Positions 1 through 6,847 of a stretch of 12,701 bases of DNA are shown piece after piece. The stretch comes from an uncultured Ruminococcus sp. (GTDB lineage Bacteria; Bacillota; Clostridia; Oscillospirales; Ruminococcaceae): NCBI GenBank assembly GCA_900550695.1, contig URTF01000059.1, forward strand, positions 1-12,701, read 5' to 3'. Both the position numbers and the translations under genes were made by a program. The notes under the pieces are model-generated. The model had not been told where the DNA came from and did not search any database. It was given only the letters and a program-made list of their open reading frames with translations. The number at the start of each line of letters is the position of its first letter. The first letter of the stretch is position 1.

Positions 1-258
1 TTCTCGTTGTCTACCGTCAAAGTGCTTTACATACAGATATCCGAGATCAATAAGTTTGGATATAGCTGTCGAAACTTTCGTTTCGCTGCATTGGCAAAAG
101 TTTGCGATATGCTTGTTACTTGCGTAGCACCCTCTTTCGCCATTATCCAAACTGTCAATCTCCGCCAAAATCACTTTATCAAGAGCGTTCAATCGTTCAT
201 CGAGCCACACGGACTTCTCAATCCAAACGCCCTTGAAATCACGCTCAAATTCTGCCAT
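1..258 (-). CDS. Winged-helix/HTH protein, probable phage replication initiator N-terminus (partial)
   Basis: Reading leftward from the ATG at 258, the frame stays open to the window edge, giving the first 86 residues; the rest lies outside. A ribosome site (GGGAG) sits about 10 bases upstream, in the short gap after the SSB gene. The visible part reads as a winged-helix domain: an opening WIEKSVWLDERLNALDK segment, then CYASNKHIANFCQCSETKVSTAISKLIDLGYL. The latter is the recognition region typical of helix-turn-helix_36/RepA-N-like modules at the front of Firmicute phage replication proteins. Position downstream of clamp and SSB fits replication initiation. The C-terminal part (DnaD-like or other), which would decide the role, is not visible, so the domain call is firmer than the function. 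Confidence 0.75.
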   Translation of the reverse strand, partial: MAEFERDFKGVWIEKSVWLDERLNALDKVILAEIDSLDNGERGCYASNKHIANFCQCSETKVSTAISKLIDLGYLYVKHFDGRQRE

Positions 259-274
259 TGTTCAGATCTCCCTG

Positions 275-727
275 TTAAAAAGGAGCTTCCTCGCCGCCGA
301 TCTCTTCAAACCCGTCAAAGCTGTCAAAAGTCTGTGATGCTGCTGTATTCGGCTGATACGGAGCAGCCTGAACGGGTTCGCCACGGGCGGCGGCTGAATT
401 GGCATTGGCTTTGCTTTCGCCGAACTGGATCTCTTTAACCTCAACTATATCTCCATAGTGTTTAACATTGTTTTTGTCCGTATAATTGTTATTTTTTAGT
501 GTTCCTTCGACATAAGCAGCTGACCCTTTGCTAAAGTATTTGGCAACAAATTCAGCCTGCTTTTCCCAAATATTCAACTGAAAAAAATCGGTTTCTTTTT
601 CTCTGTTACCGTATGTTTTTCTTGGGACAGCCAACGTTGCTCTTATAACGCTTTTGCCGTCTGAAGTCTGTCTTAATTCGGGGTCGGCAGTAAACCTTCC
701 CCAAAGTGTGAGCCTATTGACTACCAT
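275..727 (-). CDS. ssb: Single-stranded DNA-binding protein
   Basis: A 150-residue SSB. It coats single-stranded DNA during phage replication and recombination. Residues 1 to about 105 are a complete OB fold, beginning MVVNRLTLWGRFTADPELR and including the usual ATLAVPR and TDFFQLNIWEKQAE segments and YVEGTL. A Gln/Asn/Ala-rich flexible linker follows. The protein ends in an acidic tip, EEIGGEEAPF, the variant of the DDDIPF tail through which SSBs recruit partner proteins. The ATG at 727 has an excellent AGGAGGT ribosome site and lies 14 bases after the sliding-clamp stop. The clamp and the downstream initiator are probably co-expressed with it for phage replisome assembly. Confidence 0.97.
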   Translation of the reverse strand: MVVNRLTLWGRFTADPELRQTSDGKSVIRATLAVPRKTYGNREKETDFFQLNIWEKQAEFVAKYFSKGSAAYVEGTLKNNNYTDKNNVKHYGDIVEVKEIQFGESKANANSAAARGEPVQAAPYQPNTAASQTFDSFDGFEEIGGEEAPF

Positions 728-741
728 TGTTTAACCTCCTG

Positions 742-1863
742 TTAATCTTTTAATCTCATCGGCAGGACGAGGAGTGTAAAGGCATCTCCGTCCATTGGTT
801 TTATTGTCATCGGCGATGCGCTGCCGTTAAGGAACAGCCTGACCTTATCTGTTTCAGTGGCTTTTAAAGCTTCGAGTAAAAATTTACAGGTGAAGCCTAT
901 CCTTACATTATTGCCGATCACATCGGCATCGCTGATAACGTCCTGCATTTCGCCAAGTGAGCTTTTAAGGCTCATATATATGCCGTCATCGTGGAAGTCG
1001 CAAACGAGCGGTGCTTTAGCTTTATCGCTTGTGAGAAGTGAAAAACGTTCAAGTGCTTCGCTGACGGATTTTACATTGACAGTAACTGTTGTTGAATTGC
1101 TTGTCGGGATAGAACCCTTATAGTTATGAAAATCGCCCTCGAGAAGTCGAGAGAAAAGCTTCGTTTCGCCGAAATCGAAGATAACGTGCTTTTTACACGG
1201 AATAACGCTGATCTCGGAATCTGACTTCAACAGTCTTAACAGAGATCGTAATGCATCTGCTTTAACGACGAACTTTCCGCTGTAATCGGTGATGACATTT
1301 TCGGTTCTGACCGCAAGACGGAAACCGTCGATAGCTGCGACTTCGAGCTTATTGTTTTCCACTGTGAAGCATTCGCCTGTCAAAATCGGGCGAGTTTCAC
1401 CTGTCGAGACTGCAAATATCGTCTGTCTTATCATATCTGCGAGAATATCAGCTTTGATCGTGATGCTGTTGCCGCTTTCAAACTGCGGAATTGCAGGGTA
1501 ATCATCGGCTTTCAGAACTCCGATGCGGCATTTTGAGCGGCCGCTTTTTATAGTCATTACATTTGTGACATCGTCAACGGTAATGCTGACTTCATCGTTT
1601 GTCTGCTTTGAGATGATTTCGAGAAATTTTGCACACTCGACAAGGATTTCGCCGTCGGTCGAACCGTCGATCATTGAAGATTGCTCTTCAACGGGTATCG
1701 AAGTTGTGATACCCGTTTCGAGGTCATAGCCTGCGAGTGTAAGCACGGAGTTTGAAAGCGTGAGCTTTGTGCAGGTAGTGACAGCGATGTTTGACTTCCT
1801 GCAAGCAGGATTTACTTTTTCAAGAGCGGTTTTAAGCTCTTTGCGGTTTGCTGTGAATTCCAT
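742..1863 (-). CDS. dnaN: DNA polymerase III beta subunit (sliding clamp), phage-encoded
   Basis: A 373-residue, full-length bacterial-type beta clamp. The family forms a ring-shaped dimer around DNA that tethers the replicative polymerase and other clamp-binding proteins. The N-terminus MEFTANRKELKTALEKVNPA is the usual first clamp helix. The central TRPILTGECFTVENNKLEVAAIDGFRLAVR segment matches the highly conserved TRPIL...ATDGFRLA signature, and the C-terminus ends LVLPMRL, close to the canonical MPMRL that forms the protein-binding pocket. All three clamp domains appear present. A ribosome site (GAGGT) overlaps the end of the upstream gene, so translation is probably coupled. Its place inside a phage early operon, next to SSB, marks it as a viral copy rather than the host dnaN, which normally sits beside dnaA. 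Confidence 0.96.
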   Translation of the reverse strand: MEFTANRKELKTALEKVNPACRKSNIAVTTCTKLTLSNSVLTLAGYDLETGITTSIPVEEQSSMIDGSTDGEILVECAKFLEIISKQTNDEVSITVDDVTNVMTIKSGRSKCRIGVLKADDYPAIPQFESGNSITIKADILADMIRQTIFAVSTGETRPILTGECFTVENNKLEVAAIDGFRLAVRTENVITDYSGKFVVKADALRSLLRLLKSDSEISVIPCKKHVIFDFGETKLFSRLLEGDFHNYKGSIPTSNSTTVTVNVKSVSEALERFSLLTSDKAKAPLVCDFHDDGIYMSLKSSLGEMQDVISDADVIGNNVRIGFTCKFLLEALKATETDKVRLFLNGSASPMTIKPMDGDAFTLLVLPMRLKD

Positions 1864-1871
1864 TTGTTACC

Positions 1872-2204
1872 TCACTTTGCTAATTTATCGGCAGTTGCTA
1901 TCATTTCAACGAGATATTCAGACGGGATATCTGCCTTATCGGAAAGATGTCTTATTATACAGTTAATAGCCGTCATTATTTCGGCAGGCGTTCCGTTTAT
2001 AAACAAAGATTTGTCTTTTTTTACATAAATGATAAAATCATCATCTGCCGTTATAGGCTCATTGCCGCTTTCTGTGGAAGATTTCGGAGTGGAATCCTCC
2101 TTTTCGTTTTCAAGGTCACCGAAAAAAATCTTTTCGAGAACAATTGAAAGAGCATCGTCAATCTTTGTTTTTTCTTCTGTTGTGAAAATTTCATTGTTTG
2201 CCAT
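1872..2204 (-). CDS. Acidic protein of unknown function upstream of the clamp
   Basis: A 110-residue hydrophilic protein that I do not recognise. Residues 1-30 look helical (TTEEKTKIDDALSIVLEKIFF). Residues 31-55 are a disordered, acidic/Ser/Thr-rich linker. Residues 56-110 form a small compact module with beta-like IIYVKKDKSLFINGTPAE followed by two helices ending EYLVEMIATADKLAK. There is no signal peptide, membrane segment, cysteine motif or catalytic signature. The ATG at 2204 has a strong AAAGGAG site about 8 bases upstream. Its TGA supplies part of the clamp gene's ribosome site, so the two are probably made together. A role near the replisome is a guess from position only. Confidence 0.8.
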   Translation of the reverse strand: MANNEIFTTEEKTKIDDALSIVLEKIFFGDLENEKEDSTPKSSTESGNEPITADDDFIIYVKKDKSLFINGTPAEIMTAINCIIRHLSDKADIPSEYLVEMIATADKLAK

Positions 2205-2237
2205 AGTTTTAACTCCTTTGGTTGTGAATTTTAATGG

Positions 2238-2423
2238 TTATTCCTCGTCCTCGTCCTCATCGTCACCGAAGCCGTCGCCGTCGCCGAAGCCGAAGCCGTC
2301 GCCGAAGCCGTCGCCGAAGCCGTCGCCGTTGCCGTAGCCGTCGCCGCTACCGCTACCGCTGCCGAAGCCGTAGCCGTTGCCGTTGCCGCTACCGCTGCCG
2401 TAGCCGCTGCCGTTAGCATTCAT
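2238..2423 (-). CDS. Gly-X dipeptide-repeat protein with acidic C-terminus
   Basis: A 61-residue low-complexity protein. From residue 5 almost every second residue is glycine, alternating with Ser, Asn, Tyr, Phe or Asp. The intervening residues shift from Ser/Asn/Tyr near the start to Asp toward the end, finishing DDEDEDEE. It is expected to be disordered. The DNA is a degenerate 6-base tandem array (GGC plus NNC codons), likely to change length by slippage. The ATG overlaps the end of the DUF6948-like gene by 11 bases, and GGGGG lies about 9 bases upstream. That arrangement, and the leftward operon, make this the best of several open frames through the repeat. I recall similar Gly-X proteins beside DUF6948 genes in clostridial phages, but cannot verify this here. 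Function unknown. Confidence 0.65.
   Translation of the reverse strand: MNANGSGYGSGSGNGNGYGFGSGSGSGDGYGNGDGFGDGFGDGFGFGDGDGFGDDEDEDEE
2255..2415. repeat. Degenerate GC-rich 6-base tandem repeat
   Basis: The + strand is a run of GCCGTC, GCCGAA, GCCGTA, GCCGTT and GCCGCT hexamers in which GCC recurs every six bases. It encodes the Gly-X protein on the - strand. All six frames are largely open here, a consequence of the repeat rather than of six genes. It is the most GC-rich stretch of the window. Confidence 0.9.
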
Positions 2424-2772
2424 AATCTTTTACCCCCGCAATGATCTCCTTTGCGGTTTCGGTGCAAGGGATGATTTCAATTGCCTCCGTGAGGATGATT
2501 TCGGGGACTGCTGCTGCGAATTTGCATTCGTTCGGTTTTGACACGCCGCTTACAGCCATTTCGGAAAGCGTAAAAGCTCCTGCCCACTTCCACAGACGGC
2601 GAGCATTAACAAGAGTTACCTCTTTGCCGTTCTGTGACTTGACATAGCCTGCGTGAACGCCTGCCGAATATGTGCGGATAATGCAGTAACGCATACCGCC
2701 AACGGGCATCGCCATAGCCTTAACGCTGTCAGCAGGTACATAATCTACTCCGTTAAGTGTGATCTTTTCCAT
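2413..2772 (-). CDS. DUF6948-like phage protein
   Basis: A 119-residue cytosolic-looking protein. The core, residues about 28-65, reads RYCIIRTYSAGVHAGY, then NGKEVTLVNARRLWKWAG; an LSEMAVSGVSKPNECKF segment and a C-terminal EIIPCTETAKEII helix follow. I recognise this pattern as the small phage family known as DUF6948 (from memory, not a search), whose function is unknown. The mix of short strands around the conserved YSAGV.AGY and ARRLW.W motifs suggests a compact beta-rich fold. The ATG at 2772 has an AAAAGGAG ribosome site immediately after the methyltransferase stop. The 3' end overlaps the Gly-X gene start by 11 bases, which suggests the two work as a pair. Confidence 0.8.
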   Translation of the reverse strand: MEKITLNGVDYVPADSVKAMAMPVGGMRYCIIRTYSAGVHAGYVKSQNGKEVTLVNARRLWKWAGAFTLSEMAVSGVSKPNECKFAAAVPEIILTEAIEIIPCTETAKEIIAGVKDYEC

Positions 2773-2787
2773 AATAATCTTCTCCTT

Positions 2788-3681
2788 TTAATTATCAAAA
2801 AATGTGATCTGTGAATCGTCTGCCGCCTGTTTGCAGTTCTCGACAGACTGATTGAAGTATTCTTCTTTGAGTTCAAAGCCGATAGCTTTTCTTCCCATTT
2901 TAAGAGCCTGATAAGCTTCGCTGCCGATACCCATAAACGGGGTGAATACGGTTTCGCCCTCGCTGGAATAAAGCTCGACAATACGCTCGATAACGTCAAG
3001 CTGTAAAGGGCAGATATGCTTTTCGTCCATATCGGAACGTGCGATCTTGGCGTTAAGCACATTCGTCTGCTGAATATCCCACCAAATTGGTGTAGGTTCA
3101 TAGTCCCAACAAGGGGAAGCGACTTTCTGCCACTTTTCAACCGGGAAATCTTCCTTTGTGTGGGTCACGGGGACTTCATCATCGCCCCACTTGCGGAAGA
3201 TCAGCATATAGTCGGGCATTCCTACCCGTGAATATGTGCTGTCTTTACGAAGCTGTTTCCACAAAAGTCCGTGTGCCTTAGTCCTCTGCATTTCAATTAC
3301 AGGGTCTTTCCATATCGTGATACGGGAATGATACTGGAAGCCGAATTTCTCGAAATGCTTTATGATGTCACCGCTGAAGTCATAAATTCCTGCCGCCCCG
3401 TCACGGTTTTTATACTTTACAAGGTCTTTACAATGCACGGCGCATATTCTTCCGTTGCGGAGTATTCGGAACAGCTCGGGAATAAGGAAGTCAAACTGTT
3501 CGAAAAATTCCTCGCTGTCCTTGCAGTTTCCCATATCGGCGAGATTGTCGCTGTAAATATAGAGGTTTGCGAACGGCGGTGAGAAGATCTGCAAGTCAAC
3601 GCTGTTATCGGGCAGCTGCTTTATAAGCTCACAGCTATCGCCGCTGTATAATGCCATTTTATCTGTGATGTAGTTGTTCAA
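2788..3681 (-). CDS. DNA methyltransferase, beta class (N4-cytosine or N6-adenine)
   Basis: A 297-residue S-adenosylmethionine-dependent DNA amino-methyltransferase. The catalytic motif IV is SPPF at residues 34-37, after the typical ALYSGDSCELIKQLPDNSVDL opening. The AdoMet-binding part comes last: CPLQLDVIERIV (motif X, about 224-235) and FTPFMGIGS (motif I, 246-254), then KMGRKAIGFELKEEYF. The order IV...X-I defines the beta class. SPPF rather than DPPY leans toward N4-cytosine, but does not settle it. I chose the TTG at 3681 because AAAGGAG lies about 9 bases upstream; an in-frame ATG eight codons later is the alternative. No restriction nuclease is adjacent, so it is probably an orphan enzyme protecting or marking phage DNA. 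Its ribosome site overlaps the helicase stop. Confidence 0.9.
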   Translation of the reverse strand: MNNYITDKMALYSGDSCELIKQLPDNSVDLQIFSPPFANLYIYSDNLADMGNCKDSEEFFEQFDFLIPELFRILRNGRICAVHCKDLVKYKNRDGAAGIYDFSGDIIKHFEKFGFQYHSRITIWKDPVIEMQRTKAHGLLWKQLRKDSTYSRVGMPDYMLIFRKWGDDEVPVTHTKEDFPVEKWQKVASPCWDYEPTPIWWDIQQTNVLNAKIARSDMDEKHICPLQLDVIERIVELYSSEGETVFTPFMGIGSEAYQALKMGRKAIGFELKEEYFNQSVENCKQAADDSQITFFDN

Positions 3682-3685
3682 TTTA

Positions 3686-5083
3686 TCACGCTCCTTTTAT
3701 CCAGTCGGGAATTTCAATTTTTGGAGTATTGAGATCAAGGCGGAAGTCACGCTGTTTGAGTTCGGCGTTCTGATATTCCCGTATCTGATTTCTGATACCC
3801 ATTTTCATTTCCTGCTGCATTTTCTCTTTTTCACGGACAGCAGACAAAATACGCTGTTCGGTACTTCCGATGACGATATAGACGTTTACGGCTGATTTCT
3901 GCCCGAATCGGTAGAAGCGGCGGACGGTCTGATAATAGCTTTCAAAGCTAAAGTCAACGCCGCAGAAAACCGTGTTGTGGCAATTCTGAAAATTCAGACC
4001 CATTCCGAAGATTCGGGGTTTGCTTATCAGCACCCGAATTTTGCCGTTCACGAAATCAATCGCCGCCTGTTCTTTGAACTCGGACTTATGACTTCCACGG
4101 ACTTCGGTAGCATCGGGGATATACTTTTTCAGCAAGTCGGCTTCGTAGTCGGTATAGCACCAAACAACGAACTGTTCATCGGGGGCGGAACTGACGATCT
4201 CGGCACATTTGGCGGCTCTTGCTTCGGCTGTGAAGCGTTTTTCCTTGTGGAACGCCGTTGCCGATGTGTCAATATGGCGGAAGAAGCCTTCGTCAATGTC
4301 GCTTGAAGTATCGTCAATCGGAATAACGACTTCCTGCTCATTAATTGGCGGCAAGATATAGCCTTCGTCCGAAAATCCTATTTCTGACGGCTTTGAGATG
4401 TAAACCGCCCAACTTGAAACCCACTCCCAAAAGGATTTTACGGCGTGAGCCTTTAATCTGTAGTTGCCACTGTGTGCGGTATCGTTGATAAACCATATAG
4501 CCAAAGCTTCGTGCGATTTCATAACGCCCAAATGTTCAGCCTGATTGAGTATTTCCATTTGATTATTTGGCGAGGGTGTAGCTGTGCAATTGAGCTTGTA
4601 GTGTGTATTTGCGAATTTTTTGACAATTGTAAGCTTTGTAGCACCCATATAGCTTTTTAAAATGGAACTTTCGTCAAGCACAACACCGATAAAATCATCG
4701 GCATTGAAGTGTTCGAGCATTTCGTAGTTCGTGATATTTATGCCGTCACGGACATCTTCCGAGGAGCGGCACGGTGTAACGGATATCCCAAAGCGTTCGC
4801 CCTCTTTGACTGTCTGTGCGGAAACCGCAAGAGGGGCAAGTATAAGGACTTTGCCGCCTGTGTGCCTACAGACAATATCCGCCCAAACGAGCTGAATTAT
4901 AGTCTTGCCAAGTCCCGTGTCGAGAAAGAGTGCCGCACGACCTTTTTTTATGAGCCACGGCATAATGTACTGCTGCCAGTCGAAAAGGAACGGATATTCG
5001 GTTTTGACAAAATCTTCGGTGATATTGAACCCCGAGGGGATATATTTCTTGACCTTTGACTTCAAAAAATCCTGATAGTTCAC
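3686..5083 (-). CDS. SNF2-type DEAD/DEAH helicase/translocase
   Basis: A 465-residue superfamily 2 ATPase, expected to move along or remodel double-stranded DNA rather than unwind it processively. The motifs appear in order: the DWQQYIMPWLIKKGRAAL Q-like region, Walker A DTGLGKT (55-61), LILAPLAV (Ia), motif II LDESS (136-140), motif III TATPSPN (167-173), VVWCYTDYEADLL (IV), LISKPRIFGMGLNFQNC (V) and QTVRRFYRFGQ (VI, 385-395). The last is the arginine-finger motif characteristic of SNF2-like proteins. It is much shorter than cellular SNF2 remodelers and has no added chromatin domains, as usual in phages. The GTG at 5083 overlaps the preceding stop by 4 bases (GTGA), with AGGAGAG upstream. 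It sits directly before the methyltransferase, a common phage pairing. Confidence 0.92.
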   Translation of the reverse strand: MNYQDFLKSKVKKYIPSGFNITEDFVKTEYPFLFDWQQYIMPWLIKKGRAALFLDTGLGKTIIQLVWADIVCRHTGGKVLILAPLAVSAQTVKEGERFGISVTPCRSSEDVRDGINITNYEMLEHFNADDFIGVVLDESSILKSYMGATKLTIVKKFANTHYKLNCTATPSPNNQMEILNQAEHLGVMKSHEALAIWFINDTAHSGNYRLKAHAVKSFWEWVSSWAVYISKPSEIGFSDEGYILPPINEQEVVIPIDDTSSDIDEGFFRHIDTSATAFHKEKRFTAEARAAKCAEIVSSAPDEQFVVWCYTDYEADLLKKYIPDATEVRGSHKSEFKEQAAIDFVNGKIRVLISKPRIFGMGLNFQNCHNTVFCGVDFSFESYYQTVRRFYRFGQKSAVNVYIVIGSTEQRILSAVREKEKMQQEMKMGIRNQIREYQNAELKQRDFRLDLNTPKIEIPDWIKGA

Positions 5084-5778
5084 GGCACGATCACTCTCCT
5101 TGCATACTGTGTAAGTTCACGGCGCACGATCTCTTTATCGCATCGGGTCTTACTGCCGTGAATAGCGTACAGTTCTTCGAGCTTTCCGTTGGTGGTTTTG
5201 AGAAACTCTATTGCCGTTTCAAGGCTCATATGTGATCTGATACGGCGTTTCTCAACCTCGGGAATGTTATCCTCGTCCATTATGCTTTCGATGTAGTTTA
5301 CTTCGATCATTGCGTGGGTCAAGCCTTTGAAGCGGTTTTTGATGTAGGCTGTATCGGTGGCGAACAGAAGTTTTTCGCCCGTTCTCACGCTTCCGATGAG
5401 GTAGCCGTAACAGGGACATTCCGAGCCGTCGGAGTTGACGTGTGAAAGCTCAAACGGCACGATCACAAGCGTTCCGACAAGGCATTGTTTTCCCGGCTCG
5501 GGTGTATAGACGTTCGGAATGTTTTCTAAACAGAGATTATAAGCGGTTTCGGGCGGCATTATGAGGTCAAAGCCGCATTTTGCAAGCTCAACAGCGCATA
5601 AGGCGTGGTCTTTATGATGATGTGATATCAGAACCGTGCTTATGTCTGTTATCTTGTAGTTCAGACCTCTTACGATCTCGGCGTATTTGATACCACACTC
5701 AATAAGGATCGCTGTTGTGCCGTCCGAAACACGGTAGCAGTTGCCTGTGCTGCCTGTTGCAAGGACGTTAATCTCCAT
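5080..5778 (-). CDS. Metallo-beta-lactamase-fold hydrolase (YycJ-like), possible recombination nuclease
   Basis: A 232-residue MBL-fold enzyme. The metal-binding HxHxDH motif is HHHKDH at 53-58 after the VLIS strand. Other expected ligands are H113 in ELSHV, D142 in FATDTAY, and His residues at 183 (SHMSLETA) and 207 (AIHGS). The opening NVLATGSTGNCYRVSDG, followed by ILIECG, matches the YycJ/WalJ-type subgroup, several of which are nucleases or nuclease-like. It starts 11 bases inside the end of the RecT-like gene with its own GAGGTG site, so the pair is probably translationally coupled. In a phage operon that also encodes a RecT-like protein but no recognisable RecE/YqaJ exonuclease, a role as the partner nuclease is plausible but inferred. 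A generic hydrolase cannot be excluded. Confidence 0.85.
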   Translation of the reverse strand: MEINVLATGSTGNCYRVSDGTTAILIECGIKYAEIVRGLNYKITDISTVLISHHHKDHALCAVELAKCGFDLIMPPETAYNLCLENIPNVYTPEPGKQCLVGTLVIVPFELSHVNSDGSECPCYGYLIGSVRTGEKLLFATDTAYIKNRFKGLTHAMIEVNYIESIMDEDNIPEVEKRRIRSHMSLETAIEFLKTTNGKLEELYAIHGSKTRCDKEIVRRELTQYARRVIVP

Positions 5779-6829
5779 TGTTCACCTCGGCGGTAATTGC
5801 TTTCGGCGGCTCGGGTGAATGAACATCCTTGAAGTCCACGTCGATAACTTCGCCTGTGTTGGCTTCGGTGCGGATCTCGGCTGCCGTTGTTCTTACAGTT
5901 TCGTCGGACAGCTCGTTGTAGGTGTCATTTGCGTATGCGCTGCCGAAATTCTTCGGGAATTTCTTAACGGCGTTATTCCTCATCTTGCGGAGAATCATAG
6001 ATTCGCGGCTATGAGGTTCGCTCCAAGATGGAGATATCCACTTCTGAACTTCGGGGAAGTCAAGCAGTTCGTCAAGAGCCATATCCTTGATCTTTGCCTT
6101 TATTTCCTGCTTTTTCTGCTCAATCTGAATTTTCTGTTCGGGCGTTGCCTTATAGCGGTCAGCGCAGATGCCGAATGTTTCGTTCATCATATTATTTGTT
6201 ATGTGGGCGTGAAGATTGCGAACAACGTCCTCACGCTCGGCAATGCGGTAGTCAATTGTGCCGTTTTTGAGCTTTATCGGATAAACCACCCTTACGACCT
6301 TGCCTGTTCCTTTGGGTGTCCACTTTGGCGGTGTCATTTCGATGCCATTGTAAGACGGGTATTCGAAGAGGTCATTTTCACGAACTGCCCAGTACGGGAG
6401 TACAGTTTCAACGTCAACGCCGAATGTGCGGAGAATAGCATCGTTGCCGTCACCCTCGATACCCATTTCAATCATTTTTTTCCATTCCGTACCGATTTTT
6501 ACATTGCGGAACTGGAAATATACCTCACGATTGGAAGATGCTGTGTTGAGCTTCAAAAGAGCGACTTTTTTTATTATGTCCGTATAGTTGGACGCATCAA
6601 GGTTCGGACTCCCCCAAGTCAAGCCGTTCGTGTAGAGCATTTCGGCAATAGTTGATACAGCGTTCATTGCGCACTCGACACTGTATTCGTCAAGCTTTAA
6701 GCCACGCTGTTCCATCTGTGTGGTAATTGCCCCAAGAAGCTTTCCCTTTGCATCTTCCGCTCTTGTGATAAAGGGGTTTGCAGGTTTAGTAGCTACATTG
6801 GTAGCTGTGTTTGTGTTATTTTCAGGCAT
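5768..6829 (-). CDS. Putative RecT-like single-strand annealing protein
   Basis: A 353-residue soluble protein. No catalytic motif stands out. Its organisation resembles RecT-type annealing proteins: an N-terminal helical part, a central REVYFQFRNVK and MIEMGIEGDGNDAILRTFGV region where RecT proteins have their polypeptide-core strands, and a KVVRVVYPIKLKNGTIDYRIAERED segment analogous to the strand pair preceding the usual 'tkeeve' helix. A charged helix, EQKIQIEQKKQEIKAKIKDM, and a disordered acidic tail follow. Similarity is structural and remembered from phage proteins of this kind, not computed. Context between a Rad50-like ATPase and an MBL protein fits a phage recombination module. The ATG at 6829 has AAAGGAT about 9 bases upstream, close to the site used by the ATPase gene. 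The gene itself is certain; the RecT assignment is moderate. Confidence 0.6.
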   Translation of the reverse strand: MPENNTNTATNVATKPANPFITRAEDAKGKLLGAITTQMEQRGLKLDEYSVECAMNAVSTIAEMLYTNGLTWGSPNLDASNYTDIIKKVALLKLNTASSNREVYFQFRNVKIGTEWKKMIEMGIEGDGNDAILRTFGVDVETVLPYWAVRENDLFEYPSYNGIEMTPPKWTPKGTGKVVRVVYPIKLKNGTIDYRIAEREDVVRNLHAHITNNMMNETFGICADRYKATPEQKIQIEQKKQEIKAKIKDMALDELLDFPEVQKWISPSWSEPHSRESMILRKMRNNAVKKFPKNFGSAYANDTYNELSDETVRTTAAEIRTEANTGEVIDVDFKDVHSPEPPKAITAEVNNGD

Positions 6830-6847
6830 TTTTCATTATCCTTTCTG

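Noticed and set aside
7..438. 143-residue open frame on the + strand at the left edge
   Set aside because: Overlaps the SSB gene and the initiator gene on the other strand, both of which have clear domains and ribosome sites.
2255..2415. Possible CRISPR-like or regulatory repeat array
   Set aside because: Repeat unit is 6 bases, in frame with codons, with no unique spacers.
2234..2416. Arg-rich open frame on the + strand through the hexamer repeat
   Set aside because: All frames are open because of the repeat. This one runs against the operon and has no ribosome site; the Gly-X frame is better placed.
2231..2419. Ala/Thr-rich open frame on the - strand, starting four bases after the Gly-X start
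   Set aside because: Another shadow of the same repeat. Its start is less well spaced from the ribosome site, though it cannot be fully excluded from sequence alone.
5819..6655. 278-residue open frame on the + strand
   Set aside because: Antisense shadow of the RecT-like gene: Cys/Phe/Val-rich, no family resemblance, no ribosome site.
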